Shown: positions 42,815 through 52,186, numbered from the stretch's first letter. The stretch is DNA of 64,000 bases from Fusibacter tunisiensis (GCF_016908355.1 NZ_JAFBDT010000001.1:1-64000), one strand, 5' to 3'. Numbers and translations are program-made. The notes: generated by a model from the letters alone, not told the origin.

Positions 42815-43755
42815 TGAGAGTTGTATTTATGGGCACACCGGAGTTTTCAGTCCAAACATTGGAAGCCTTATTGGAAAAGCATAATGTTGTTGGGGTTTTT
42901 ACCCAGCCAGATAAGCCGAGTGGAAGAGGAAAAAAACTCACAGCGCCTCCGGTTAAACAGGTTGCAACGCACCACGGGTTGAAAATTTACCAACCTGATC
43001 GAATCAAGACAGATTCCTGGGTAGAGGTACTAAAAGACCTATCTCCAGATGTGATTGTCGTTGTGGCTTATGGACAAATATTGTCCAAAGAGATACTTGA
43101 AATTCCACGATTGGGCTGTGTAAATGTACATGCTTCATTATTGCCAAAATATCGTGGTGCTGCACCAATCAATTGGGCGATTGTAAATGGGGAGACTGAA
43201 AGTGGTGTAACAACCATGCAGATGGATGAAGGGCTTGACACTGGAGATATGCTTTTAAAAGAGAGTGTTCCAATTACTGCTGAGATGAATGCCCAAATGT
43301 TGCACGATGCACTGGCAAATTTGGGCGCAAAACTACTAATCAAAACGTTGGACCAATTTGAAAAAAATGGGATAAACCCAACACCACAGGATTCAGATTT
43401 ATCCAGCTATGCCCCAATGTTAAGTAAGGACGTTTCGAAACTTGATTGGACGGAAACTGCAAAACAGATTGTTGACAAAGTTAGAGGGTTTGATCCATGG
43501 CCTGTTGCACATACAACTTGGCAGGGGAAGATGCTAAAAATATTTAAGGCGTCTGTCTCTGAATGTTTTGATGAAAATTTACTTCCAGGCCGTGTTATTG
43601 ATTTGACCAAGGAAGCCATTATTGTTTCTGCAGGTCATTCAGCTGTTGCGGTAAAAGAAATTCAATGGGGCAGTGGAAAACGTATGCCTGTTGAAGCGTT
43701 TTTACTTGGACATGATGTGAAGCTAGGGGACGTTTTTGGAGATAAGGAGGCGTAA
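42814..43755 (+). CDS. fmt: methionyl-tRNA formyltransferase
   Basis: Formylates initiator Met-tRNA with 10-formyl-THF. It has MGTPEFSVQTLEALL (about 6-20), the catalytic region NVHASLLPKYRGAAPINWAI (about 107-126) and GVTTMQMDEGLDTGDML (about 133-149). The C-terminal OB-fold domain begins near 203. At 313 residues it is normal. ATG at 42814 directly overlaps the def stop; the TTG at 42811 just before it is less likely. Confidence 0.97.
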   Translation: MRVVFMGTPEFSVQTLEALLEKHNVVGVFTQPDKPSGRGKKLTAPPVKQVATHHGLKIYQPDRIKTDSWVEVLKDLSPDVIVVVAYGQILSKEILEIPRLGCVNVHASLLPKYRGAAPINWAIVNGETESGVTTMQMDEGLDTGDMLLKESVPITAEMNAQMLHDALANLGAKLLIKTLDQFEKNGINPTPQDSDLSSYAPMLSKDVSKLDWTETAKQIVDKVRGFDPWPVAHTTWQGKMLKIFKASVSECFDENLLPGRVIDLTKEAIIVSAGHSAVAVKEIQWGSGKRMPVEAFLLGHDVKLGDVFGDKEA

Positions 43756-43757
43756 TT

Positions 43758-44438
43758 ATGTATTTTGGAGACGGTAGTTTTTTCATATTGATTGGCCTTA
43801 TGCTTTTGGCTTCGGTTGCAAGTATGCGGGTAAAATCAACTTTTAATAAATACCATAAAGTTCGGAATGTGCGAGGATTAACCGGTGCTCAAGCAGCAGA
43901 GATGATGCTTAGACAAAATGGTGTGAATGATGTTCGAATAGAACGGGTAAACGGGTATTTGTCAGACCATTATGACCCACGGGCAAAGGTGATTAGATTG
44001 TCTGAGCCTGTTTATGACAATCCTTCTGTTGCATCGGTAAGTGTCGCATGCCACGAAGCAGGTCATGCACTTCAACATGCGATGGGGTATACACCTTTAA
44101 AATTAAGGACGGCGATTCTTCCTGCTGCTCAACTTGGAACTAAAGCCTTATGGCCACTATTTTTTGCAGGAATTATATTGTCCATGCCACCTTTAATTAC
44201 ATTTGGGATTATATTTTTTTCTTTCTCTGTTTTATTTCAGTTAATTACTTTGCCGGTTGAGTTTAATGCCAGTTCAAGGGCTTTAAAAATAATGGACGAA
44301 TCAGGTATATTGGCCATGGAAGAAAATGTACATGCGAAGAAGGTTCTAAATGCAGCTGCAATGACTTATGTTGCTGCCGCAGCAATGGCCATTGGTCAAC
44401 TGGTTAGGATGATTCTTTTGAATCGTGGGCGTGATTAA
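43758..44438 (+). CDS. YugP family neutral zinc metallopeptidase
   Basis: A membrane metallopeptidase of the Zn_peptidase_2 (YugP) family, substrate unknown. It has an N-terminal membrane segment (about 8-24), the zinc motif H99-E100-A-G-H103 in SVACHEAGHALQHAMGY, two further membrane segments around 124-160, then LPVEFNASSRAL near 175 as in the family. It is 226 residues and begins two bases after the fmt stop. Neighbour genes give no clear hint of the substrate. Confidence 0.92.
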   Translation: MYFGDGSFFILIGLMLLASVASMRVKSTFNKYHKVRNVRGLTGAQAAEMMLRQNGVNDVRIERVNGYLSDHYDPRAKVIRLSEPVYDNPSVASVSVACHEAGHALQHAMGYTPLKLRTAILPAAQLGTKALWPLFFAGIILSMPPLITFGIIFFSFSVLFQLITLPVEFNASSRALKIMDESGILAMEENVHAKKVLNAAAMTYVAAAAMAIGQLVRMILLNRGRD

Positions 44439-44446
44439 AAAGCATT

Positions 44447-44478
44447 ACCCGGCGATTTAGCCGGGTTTTTCTTTTTTT
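44447..44478 (+). terminator. terminator after yugP-like gene
   Basis: GC-rich seven-pair stem ACCCGGC / GCCGGGT, 6-base loop, followed by TTTTCTTTTTTT. Confidence 0.9.
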
Positions 44479-44530
44479 GGGATTTTAAAAACAATATGGA
44501 AAAAAATGTCTTCAACATCATAAGCCAATA

Positions 44531-44539
44531 TGATATAAT
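44531..44539 (+). promoter_or_regulatory. extended -10 promoter of the KamA-family gene
   Basis: TGA followed by perfect TATAAT (44534-44539); the -35 (TTCAAC, 44511-44516, 17-base spacer) is poor. A 65-base leader precedes the start codon, with AAGGAGG at its end. I see no riboswitch-like structure in it. Confidence 0.55.
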
Positions 44540-44608
44540 GAACTTCTAAATTAAGGTATACTTATATTGTCTAGGTCTTAATGACTATAAATAAACAAGG
44601 AGGTAAGG

Positions 44609-45721
44609 ATGGCCTGGAGAGACACTTGGAAGAACAACGTAAACACAGTAGAAAAATTAAAAGATTACATTGACATTGCACCAGAAGACAAACAAGATTA
44701 TGAAAAAATAATTAAGAATTATCCGCTTTCATCAACAACTTATTACTTGGACTTAATTGACCCTGAAGATCCAAAAGATCCTATTCGCCTCATGTCGATT
44801 CCCAGTATAGAGGAATTTGACTTAAGTGGGGACTTCGATACAAGTGGTGAAGGACAAAACACTAAAATGCAAGGATTGCAGCACAAATACCACACCACAG
44901 CCTTATTGCTTTCCACAAACAAGTGCGCCATGTATTGTAGGCATTGTTTTAGAAAGCGCCTGGTGGGAACTGCCAATAATGAAACCCTTTCCTTTATCAA
45001 TGATGCTGTTGACTATATTAAGGCACATAAGGAAATCAACAATGTTCTGATTACGGGTGGGGATTCTTTTATGATAGAAAATGACTTGATTGAGACATAC
45101 TTGGAAGAGCTATCCAAGGTGCCACATATAGAGTTTATTAGATTTGGGACACGAACACCTGTGGTTTTCCCTGAAAGAATCTATGACGATAAAGAATTCT
45201 TGGGCATATTAAGAAAATACAGTGAGAAAAAGAGAATATATGTCGTGACACAGTTTAATCACCCGAAAGAACTAACAGATGAAGCCATGAAATCCATTAA
45301 AGCATTACATGACATTAATATAATTGTAAACAATCAAACTGTTTTACTTCATGGGGTCAATGACAAACCAGAAGTTATGGCAGACCTTCAAAATGCACTT
45401 GTACAAAAAGGAATTGTCCCTTATTATATCTTTCAATGTAGACCGGTTAAGGGTGTGAAAAATCAATTTCAGTTGCCACTTGAAACGGCTGTACATGTGG
45501 TTGAGGAAGCCAAAAAATTAATGCATGGACATAGTAAAAGAATTAAATTTTGCATGAGTCATATTACTGGGAAAATTGAGATTTTAGGCGTTTATAAAGG
45601 TGAGATGATGTTCAAATATCACCAAGCAAAAAACATTGAAAATGCTGGAAAAATCTTTTCTGTTAATTTGGATCAAGATCAAGCTTGGCTTTCAGAGGCG
45701 GATATTGTGTTTTCTGAATAA
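44609..45721 (+). CDS. KamA family radical SAM protein (aminomutase-like)
   Basis: Related to lysine 2,3-aminomutase, a radical SAM and PLP enzyme. The iron-sulfur motif is C106-x3-C110-x2-C113 in NKCAMYCRHCFRKRLVG. LITGGDSFM (near 149), RFGTRTPVVFPER (near 178) and HGVNDKP (near 251) match the family core. At 370 residues it is shorter than lysine 2,3-aminomutase (over 410) and lacks most of the C-terminal extension, so the substrate is unclear: it may act on another amino acid or have a different role. It has its own promoter and terminator and interrupts the otherwise conserved fmt-rsmB order. Confidence 0.85.
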   Translation: MAWRDTWKNNVNTVEKLKDYIDIAPEDKQDYEKIIKNYPLSSTTYYLDLIDPEDPKDPIRLMSIPSIEEFDLSGDFDTSGEGQNTKMQGLQHKYHTTALLLSTNKCAMYCRHCFRKRLVGTANNETLSFINDAVDYIKAHKEINNVLITGGDSFMIENDLIETYLEELSKVPHIEFIRFGTRTPVVFPERIYDDKEFLGILRKYSEKKRIYVVTQFNHPKELTDEAMKSIKALHDINIIVNNQTVLLHGVNDKPEVMADLQNALVQKGIVPYYIFQCRPVKGVKNQFQLPLETAVHVVEEAKKLMHGHSKRIKFCMSHITGKIEILGVYKGEMMFKYHQAKNIENAGKIFSVNLDQDQAWLSEADIVFSE

Positions 45722-45729
45722 TTTTAGGT

Positions 45730-45769
45730 ATTGCCCTTCATTCTTCGGTGTGGAGGGCAATTGTTATTT
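45730..45769 (+). terminator. terminator after the KamA-family gene
   Basis: Ten-pair stem ATTGCCCTTC / GGAGGGCAAT (one G-T pair) with a 12-base loop and a short T-rich tail (TGTTATTT). Confidence 0.65.
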
Positions 45770-45794
45770 ACATGAAAACGAATTTATTCTACAA

Positions 45795-45803
45795 TGATAT
45801 AAT
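45795..45803 (+). promoter_or_regulatory. extended -10 promoter before rsmB
   Basis: TGA followed by perfect TATAAT (45798-45803), without a clear -35 element. It lies 40 bases ahead of rsmB and probably drives rsmB-stp-prkC-rsgA-rpe-thiN. Confidence 0.5.
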
Positions 45804-45842
45804 AGAATATGATATTTGATAAAATGAATAGATGGTGACTAT

Positions 45843-47180
45843 ATGAAAATAGAAGCACGAAAAGAAAGTGTTAAAATTTTAAGAAAAATTGATGTTGAGG
45901 GCTCATTTTCTCATTTGACATTAAATGACGCCTTAAGCAACCCTGAATTGTCTGATATGGACCGTCGATTTATTATGTCCATTGTTTATGGTGTGCTTGA
46001 AAACAAACTTTTGCTGGATTATTATATTCGAAAATTATCCACTTTACGGTTTGGAAAAATCAATCATGAAATCGTAATTATTTTAAGAATGGGGCTCTAT
46101 CAACTGATTTTTATGGATAGGGTACCTGATTCAGCAGCTGTAAATGAAAGTGTCAAGTTGGCTAAAAAAATTGGAAACCGTTATGGCGGGTTCGTAAATG
46201 GAATTTTGAGAGCGTTTATTCGAATGCAAAAAACCATAGAACTCCCAGATCGCAAAAGGCACCTTTCCACACATTTGAGTATTTTATATTCTCATCCGGA
46301 ATGGCTGGTTGAAAAATGGCTTAAGGCATATGGAGCGACGTTCACGGAAGCACTTTTATCCGCAAACAATAGTGTGCCTGAATTGTGGGTTCGTGTAAAC
46401 ACGCTTAAAACTGATTCAGATACCTTGATCAAGGATTTGGCAGAAGAAGGTGTTGATTCACATAGTGCCACGATATTGCCTGATGCACTACAAATTAAAG
46501 CAAGCCATTCACAGCGAATTGAGACTTTAAAAGCCTATAAGTCTGGTTTGTTTTCAGTACAGGATATAAGTTCTATGAGTGTTGGCGCGATTTCGGGTGT
46601 ACAGCCAGGAGATTTTGTGATTGATGTTTGTGCTGCGCCAGGTGGAAAGTCCACGCATATGGCACAATTGATGTCAAATAAGGGGCGTATACTAGCGAGA
46701 GATATATCGCCTCAAAAAATAGGCTTGATTCAGGAAAATTCAGAGCGTTTGGGTATAGATATTTTAGAAGTTCAAGTTTTTGATGCAATGAAGTACGATG
46801 ACACATTGACTGGAACTGCAGATGTTGTTCTGGTAGATGCCCCTTGTTCCGGATTTGGAATTATTCGCCGCAAACCGGATATTAAATACAATAAGTCAGA
46901 GGCAGACTTACAAGCTCTGACTGAGATTCAATTTAAAATACTTGAAACAGCCTCTGAATATGTTAAGCCAGGAGGTGTATTGATTTACAGTACGTGTACG
47001 ATAAATGATGAAGAAAATGGCGCTATTGTACATGAATTTCTAAGGCATCATCCACAGTATGTGCTTACACCGGTATCTGGTGTTCCTGGTGTAACGGAAG
47101 AAGGGACTGTACAATTATTTCCGAACGTGCATGCGTCGGACGGCTTTTTTATTGCAAAAATGACTAGAAGAAACAATTGA
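45843..47180 (+). CDS. rsmB: 16S rRNA (cytosine967-C5)-methyltransferase
   Basis: Methylates C5 of C967 in 16S rRNA. An N-terminal NusB-like RNA-binding domain (about 1-130, RRFIMSIVYGVLENKLLLD) is followed by the SAM methyltransferase domain: VIDVCAAPGGKSTHMAQL (about 259-276), VLVDAPCSGFGIIRRKPDIK (about 330-349, with the catalytic Pro-Cys) and LIYSTCTINDEENGAIV (second Cys). It is 445 residues. rlmN, which usually lies between rsmB and stp, is absent here. Confidence 0.97.
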   Translation: MKIEARKESVKILRKIDVEGSFSHLTLNDALSNPELSDMDRRFIMSIVYGVLENKLLLDYYIRKLSTLRFGKINHEIVIILRMGLYQLIFMDRVPDSAAVNESVKLAKKIGNRYGGFVNGILRAFIRMQKTIELPDRKRHLSTHLSILYSHPEWLVEKWLKAYGATFTEALLSANNSVPELWVRVNTLKTDSDTLIKDLAEEGVDSHSATILPDALQIKASHSQRIETLKAYKSGLFSVQDISSMSVGAISGVQPGDFVIDVCAAPGGKSTHMAQLMSNKGRILARDISPQKIGLIQENSERLGIDILEVQVFDAMKYDDTLTGTADVVLVDAPCSGFGIIRRKPDIKYNKSEADLQALTEIQFKILETASEYVKPGGVLIYSTCTINDEENGAIVHEFLRHHPQYVLTPVSGVPGVTEEGTVQLFPNVHASDGFFIAKMTRRNN

Positions 47181-47187
47181 GGTGTCT

Positions 47188-47916
47188 ATGAATGTAAATG
47201 GATTAACAGATCGCGGCGTTAAGCGCAGTAATAATGAAGATTATTTTATAGTAAACGAAGCACTAAAACTCTATATTGTTGCAGATGGCATGGGAGGCTA
47301 CAAAGCGGGTGAAGTTGCTGCTGAAATTGCTGCAAAAACCATTTCAAATGAAATTGAGCGTCGAATTCATGAAAATACATTTGAATTTCAAACGCAGATT
47401 GATGAAATTTTGGCGATTGCCAATCAAAGTATACTGGATTATGTCGAAGAAAATCCGGCGTGTCGTGGCATGGGCACAACCATAGTTGTGGTTTGGATTG
47501 ACAATGAAACGTTGCACGTTGCCAATGTAGGTGATTCAAGATGTTATGCACTTTCGGATAATGCATTGATTCAACTGACGAAAGACCACTCTTTGGTTGC
47601 AGAATTGGTAAAAATTGGGAGTATTAGTATCGAGGAAGCGGAACAACATCCTGATAAAAATATTATTACAAGTGCTTTGGGCGTTGAAACTAAGTTTGAC
47701 TTGTTCAAACAGGCGTTTGCAATAAAGAAGTATGCGTACTTGCTGATTTGTTCTGATGGACTTACCAATATGGTGTCATCAGAAGAAATTCTACGCATTT
47801 TTAAGACAGCAGAGTTTAACGTAATTCCAGCAAAATTAATTGAATGTGCCAATAACAACGGTGGTAAAGACAACATCACTGTTATTTGTGTTGATATAAA
47901 AGGAGGACGTATATGA
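47188..47916 (+). CDS. PP2C-type serine/threonine phosphatase Stp/PrpC
   Basis: Removes phosphate from targets of the PASTA kinase. Conserved PP2C elements are TDRGVKRSNNEDYF (about 6-19), YIVADGMGGYKAGEVAA (about 29-45, metal-binding Asp in ADGMGG), VANVGDSRCYAL (about 111-122), LTKDHS and CSDGLTNMVS (about 189-198) with GGKDNITVI (about 228-236). ATG at 47188 was chosen because GAGGTG overlaps the alternative GTG at 47182. It is 242 residues and overlaps prkC by four bases. Confidence 0.95.
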   Translation: MNVNGLTDRGVKRSNNEDYFIVNEALKLYIVADGMGGYKAGEVAAEIAAKTISNEIERRIHENTFEFQTQIDEILAIANQSILDYVEENPACRGMGTTIVVVWIDNETLHVANVGDSRCYALSDNALIQLTKDHSLVAELVKIGSISIEEAEQHPDKNIITSALGVETKFDLFKQAFAIKKYAYLLICSDGLTNMVSSEEILRIFKTAEFNVIPAKLIECANNNGGKDNITVICVDIKGGRI

Positions 47917-49928
47917 CTCGTAACGGTGGGTCTACCGGGCATATACTTAGCAATCGGTATGAAATTCTCGAGGTTTTAGGAACTGGTGGAATGGCAACTG
48001 TCTATAAGGGCAAGGATTTGATTTTGAACCGCCTGGTTGCAATTAAAGTACTTAAAACAGAATATAATTCTGATGCAGAATTTGTAAATAAGTTTAAGAA
48101 GGAATCTCAAGCTGCAGCAAGGATGTCTCATCCTAATATTGTAAACATATTTGATGTGGGATTTAGCGATGACCATCACTATATTGTTATGGAGCTTGTA
48201 AGTGGGAATACCTTAAAAGATTATTTGGATCAAATGAATGGCTATATGAAAGAAGAGGCCATTATTAATATCGTTTTGCAGGTAGCTTCAGCGCTAAGTG
48301 AAGCCCATTCTAAAGAAATTATACACAGAGATATAAAATCTCAAAATATCCTTGTGGGTGAAAATGGCAGTATTAAAGTTGCTGACTTTGGCATTGCAAG
48401 AGCTGCGACAACGTCAACTCTAGTGAATACGAGAGAAATTATTGGATCAGTTCATTATGCGTCTCCAGAACAAGCGAGAGGTGGCTATGTAGATGCAAGA
48501 AGCGACATTTATTCAACTGGAATCATGATGTTTGAAATGGCAACGAGGCGTTTGCCCTTTGAAGGGGAGAGTCCAGTTTCCATTGCTCTGATGCAAATTA
48601 AGGACGATTTACCAGATCCAAGAGCATATAATCCTGAAATCTCTAAAGGATTGTCATCCATTATATGTAAAGCTTCTGAAAAAAGTCCTTCACTGCGGTA
48701 TCAAAACATGTCTGAATTTATACATGATTTGAAAATGCTTCAACGGGATAAGGATTTTGTTGCTGAACTCGGCAGTGCCGTTTCTCAAGAAACAATGGTG
48801 ATTCCAAAAGTGTCAGACGACACGATTAACATGCATAAGCCGGTTGTTCGGAAAAAGCCTGTGATGGAAACAAAACTGGAAGATGAGAGGCTTGATGAAG
48901 TGAAAGGTGTTAATAAAATCAATATGACGCTGATTATTTTGTCCGCTCTTATTATGGCCATACTTGTTTTTGGAATATTTGCATTTGGACGATTTAAAGC
49001 TTTTTTTGAAGTGGAAGAAGTGTCTGTACCAATGGTTGTAGGCCTCCATGTGGATGAAGCGGTAACACAAATTACTGCGCTTGGCCTTGTTGCTGATGCA
49101 ACAGAACGTAGATTTAATGGAGATGTTGAATTGGATCATGTTATCTCGCAAAATCATGAATCAGGTGATGTTTTAAAAGAGGGCAATATTGTAAAATTGG
49201 TTATATCAAATGGCGCAGTACAGGGGTTGGTTCCAAATGTTAAACAGCAGGATTTAAAAGAGGCGCGTATTATTATTGAAGGCAATGGCTTTGAAGTTGG
49301 TCGAGTGGATTATGAGTTCAATGATTTTCCAGAGGGGATGGTGATTGAACAATCGCCAAAATCGGGTGTTCGTCTTGGTGAAGGCTCGGTTATAGATTTG
49401 GTGGTTAGTCGAGGTCCTGAAATCAAAACTTATATTGTGCCTTCTATTATTGGCAATACAATTAGAGAAGCTGAAATAACTTTAAATCAGTTGGGCTTAA
49501 AGCTAGGCTCTATATCTTATGAATTGAGTGATGCCTACGATGAGGGGCAAATTATGGCTCAAGAGTTCCTTGGTGAAGAAGTGAAACAAGGGACTGAAAT
49601 ACCAGTAGTGGTCAGCAATGGACCTGAAACCTTGCCAATTGAAACCTCGCCAGACGGCACACCTATTGAAGGTGAAACAACTGAAGGGGAGACCACTGAA
49701 CTTAATTTAACCATTCCGTTAAATGTCGACAAGTTTTCTGATGAAACTGAAACCATACGCATTGAAATGTTAAATCAAGGTGTTGTGACGGTTATTTATG
49801 AAAATGTGCATTCAAAAGCAGAGGGTCCTGAAATTTTTATACCAGCAAAAGTGAGTGGTACAGGAACTGCGATTATATCGGTTTATTATGGTGATGTTGT
49901 TGGTTATGAACAGGAAATCGAATTTTAA
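47913..49928 (+). CDS. prkC: PASTA-domain serine/threonine kinase PrkC
   Basis: A membrane kinase that senses muropeptides or lipid II and controls growth and wall synthesis. The kinase domain (about 15-275) has GTGGMATVYKG (23-33), the ATP lysine AIKVLK (43-48), HRDIKSQN (near 138) and DFGIARA (near 158). A single membrane segment lies near 336-358. Three PASTA domains follow (about 367-435, 437-502, 504-570), then a Ser/Thr/Glu-rich linker and a small C-terminal beta domain. The 671 residues and the coupling to the phosphatase are typical. AAAGGAGG is the ribosome site. Confidence 0.96.
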   Translation: MTRNGGSTGHILSNRYEILEVLGTGGMATVYKGKDLILNRLVAIKVLKTEYNSDAEFVNKFKKESQAAARMSHPNIVNIFDVGFSDDHHYIVMELVSGNTLKDYLDQMNGYMKEEAIINIVLQVASALSEAHSKEIIHRDIKSQNILVGENGSIKVADFGIARAATTSTLVNTREIIGSVHYASPEQARGGYVDARSDIYSTGIMMFEMATRRLPFEGESPVSIALMQIKDDLPDPRAYNPEISKGLSSIICKASEKSPSLRYQNMSEFIHDLKMLQRDKDFVAELGSAVSQETMVIPKVSDDTINMHKPVVRKKPVMETKLEDERLDEVKGVNKINMTLIILSALIMAILVFGIFAFGRFKAFFEVEEVSVPMVVGLHVDEAVTQITALGLVADATERRFNGDVELDHVISQNHESGDVLKEGNIVKLVISNGAVQGLVPNVKQQDLKEARIIIEGNGFEVGRVDYEFNDFPEGMVIEQSPKSGVRLGEGSVIDLVVSRGPEIKTYIVPSIIGNTIREAEITLNQLGLKLGSISYELSDAYDEGQIMAQEFLGEEVKQGTEIPVVVSNGPETLPIETSPDGTPIEGETTEGETTELNLTIPLNVDKFSDETETIRIEMLNQGVVTVIYENVHSKAEGPEIFIPAKVSGTGTAIISVYYGDVVGYEQEIEF

Positions 49929-49940
49929 TGGATGGTGTGA

Positions 49941-50831
49941 ATGAAACAAGGAATAATAATCAAAGGAATTGGCGGGTTTTATTATGTGAAATCTGATGAA
50001 GACGTGTATGAGTGTCGCGCAAGAGGCAAGTTCAAAAATATAAATGTAACACCTTTAGTTGGAGACTATGTTGATATTTCTGTTCTAGATGACCTAAAAA
50101 AAATTGGGGTTGTAGAGGAAGTACACCCTAGAAAGACTGAACTTTTACGTCCAAGTGTTTCAAATGTAGATCAAGCCATTATTGTATTTTCCATTAAAGA
50201 CCCCATGCCCAATATGATGCTTTTAGACAAGATGCTTGTTTTAGCTGAAAATTCAGGTCTGGAAATTGTGATTTGCTTTAATAAGGGGGATTTAGATTCG
50301 GCCTATGATTATGAAGCTGTGAGTCATGATTATCGGAAGGCAGGATACACGACATTGAAAACCTGTGCCATAACAGGTGAAGGCGTGGCGGCGTTAAGCA
50401 GTATACTAAAATCCAGAATTTCAGTTTTTTCAGGGCCTTCAGGGGTAGGCAAATCATCCTTACTCAACGCCATTGAAGCAGGATTTACACTTAAGACAGG
50501 CGCAGTTAGTGAGAAGATTAAACGTGGAAAGCACACCACCCGTCATTCAGAACTGATGGAACTTAAACAGGGGGGATGGGTAGTAGACACGCCAGGATTC
50601 ACGTCTTTAAGCATGCTTGAAATTGATCCGGATGAACTTTGGGAACTTTTTCCCGATATTCGTGAACGCGCTGAAGACTGCAGGTTTGACAATTGTTTAC
50701 ATTTAGATGAGCCAGGTTGTGCGGTTAAAGAAGCTGTCTTTAGTAAAGAATTGTCTCCTCAGCGTTATGAATCCTATGTTTATTTATATAAAGAAATCGT
50801 CGATCAAAGGAGGAAGTTTAGGAAATGGTAA
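49941..50831 (+). CDS. rsgA: small-subunit assembly GTPase RsgA
   Basis: A circularly permuted GTPase that acts late in 30S maturation. An N-terminal OB-fold (about 1-70) precedes the GTPase domain in permuted order: CFNKGD (G4, near 112), then FSGPSGVGKSSLLNAI (G1, near 156-171) and VDTPGFTSL (G3). The C-terminal zinc domain has DCRFDNCLHLDEPGCAVKEAV with its Cys and His ligands (near 248). It is 296 residues. It ends overlapping rpe by 7 bases. Confidence 0.97.
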   Translation: MKQGIIIKGIGGFYYVKSDEDVYECRARGKFKNINVTPLVGDYVDISVLDDLKKIGVVEEVHPRKTELLRPSVSNVDQAIIVFSIKDPMPNMMLLDKMLVLAENSGLEIVICFNKGDLDSAYDYEAVSHDYRKAGYTTLKTCAITGEGVAALSSILKSRISVFSGPSGVGKSSLLNAIEAGFTLKTGAVSEKIKRGKHTTRHSELMELKQGGWVVDTPGFTSLSMLEIDPDELWELFPDIRERAEDCRFDNCLHLDEPGCAVKEAVFSKELSPQRYESYVYLYKEIVDQRRKFRKW

Positions 50832-51475
50832 AATTAGCACCTTCAATATTATCTGCAGATTTTTCGAAATTGCTTGAACACGTTCAAGAGGTTGAAGCAG
50901 CAGGGGTTGAGTACTTGCACATAGATGTTATGGATGGTCATTTTGTCCCAAACATTTCGTTTGGCGCACCAATTTTAAAATCATTAAAAGGCAAAACGAA
51001 TTTGTTTATGGACGTTCATTTGATGATTGAAAATCCTGATTTATACATTGAAGACTTTGTTAAAGCAGGCGCAGATTTAATCAATGTTCACATTGAAGCT
51101 TGCCCACATATCCATAGAACCATTCAACTGATTCGTTCATTTGGTGTTAAAGCGGCAGTGGCTTTAAATCCAGGAACTCCATTATCTAGCATAGAAGAGA
51201 TTCTACCGGATCTTGATATGGTTTTAATCATGTCAGTTAACCCTGGATTTGGTGGACAAAGTTATATTGACAGTATGACGGATAAAATTAAGCGGTTAAA
51301 AGATATGATTCAATCAAAAGGTTTGGTTTGTGACATACAAGTAGATGGTGGTATTAAACTTGATAATGTTAAAGCTGTTGTTGATGCAGGGGCAACTGTT
51401 ATTGTAGCTGGATCAGCAATTTTTAACACACCAAGTATTGATGAAACAGTAAAAGCCTTTAGAAAAGTGTTATGA
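50825..51475 (+). CDS. rpe: ribulose-phosphate 3-epimerase
   Basis: Interconverts ribulose-5-phosphate and xylulose-5-phosphate in the pentose phosphate pathway. It starts MVKLAPSILSADFSKL, followed by HIDVMDGHFVPNISFG (about 36-51), MDVHLMIENPD (about 66-76), MSVNPGFGGQSYI (about 138-150) and IQVDGGIKLDN (about 174-184). The metal-binding His and Asp residues lie in these blocks. At 216 residues it is normal. AGGAGG lies within the rsgA end; rpe-thiN overlap by ATGA. Confidence 0.98.
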   Translation: MVKLAPSILSADFSKLLEHVQEVEAAGVEYLHIDVMDGHFVPNISFGAPILKSLKGKTNLFMDVHLMIENPDLYIEDFVKAGADLINVHIEACPHIHRTIQLIRSFGVKAAVALNPGTPLSSIEEILPDLDMVLIMSVNPGFGGQSYIDSMTDKIKRLKDMIQSKGLVCDIQVDGGIKLDNVKAVVDAGATVIVAGSAIFNTPSIDETVKAFRKVL

Positions 51476-52140
51476 AAACAGGGCTAGTACTTTTAGGTGG
51501 GCCTATGTCCCTTTCAGATTATACACCTAAATGGTTAGAGCTTTTTCTAAGTCTTTACGATTTTCAAGAGGTAGTGGCTGTAGATGGTGGCCTTAAATAT
51601 GCTGAAAAATTAGGACTAGAACCAACCCTTATTCTAGGTGATTTTGATTCTATTTCAAGCATTGACTATTATACACACAGATGGCCCTTAGCAAAAGTTG
51701 TGAAGTTTCCTTCAGAAAAATCAATGACAGACGCTGAATTAGCATTTGAGTGGATGCTGGATAATGACATAGAAAACGTTTGTGTTTTAGGTGGATTTGG
51801 TGGACGCGTTGATCATATGCTGGCAAATGTGTTTTTAATGGAGCAATTTAGCCAATTGGACCTTATGTTCTTTGACCCTCAAAACATTGTGAAACGGCTT
51901 AAGGGCCCTGGAAAGTGGCTTGTGGAAGAGACGCCATTTAATTTAAAGTATATGTCTCTTGTACCTTTGATGGGGCAGGTTTCAGGTGTGAGCTTGAGCG
52001 GGGTAAAATATCCGCTCGATCTAGCAAAAGTAGAGTTTGGTCAGACACTAGGGATTAGCAATGAGATTACAGCAGATCATGCAATTGTGAAAATTGAAGA
52101 GGGCACTTGTTTGTTAATTCAGTCCAGTGACAAAAAATAA
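51472..52140 (+). CDS. thiN: thiamine pyrophosphokinase
   Basis: Converts thiamine to thiamine pyrophosphate with ATP. It has VAVDGGLKYAEKLGLEPTLILGDFDSI (about residues 35-61 in all, with the metal Asp residues in GDFDS), FPSEKSMTDAELAFEWM (about 82-98) and VLGGFGGRVDHMLANVF (about 106-122). The C-terminal beta domain binds thiamine. It is 222 residues. It overlaps rpe by four bases and ends the unit with a strong bidirectional terminator. Confidence 0.95.
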   Translation: MKTGLVLLGGPMSLSDYTPKWLELFLSLYDFQEVVAVDGGLKYAEKLGLEPTLILGDFDSISSIDYYTHRWPLAKVVKFPSEKSMTDAELAFEWMLDNDIENVCVLGGFGGRVDHMLANVFLMEQFSQLDLMFFDPQNIVKRLKGPGKWLVEETPFNLKYMSLVPLMGQVSGVSLSGVKYPLDLAKVEFGQTLGISNEITADHAIVKIEEGTCLLIQSSDKK

Positions 52141-52171
52141 AAGATCGAGGCTACAGCCTCGATCTTAATTT
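52141..52171. terminator. bidirectional terminator between thiN and rpmB
   Basis: Perfect 11-pair stem AAGATCGAGGC / GCCTCGATCTT, 4-base loop, with A-rich left flank and T-rich right flank, between converging genes. Confidence 0.88.
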
Positions 52172-52186
52172 AAGATTGAAAGTTTA

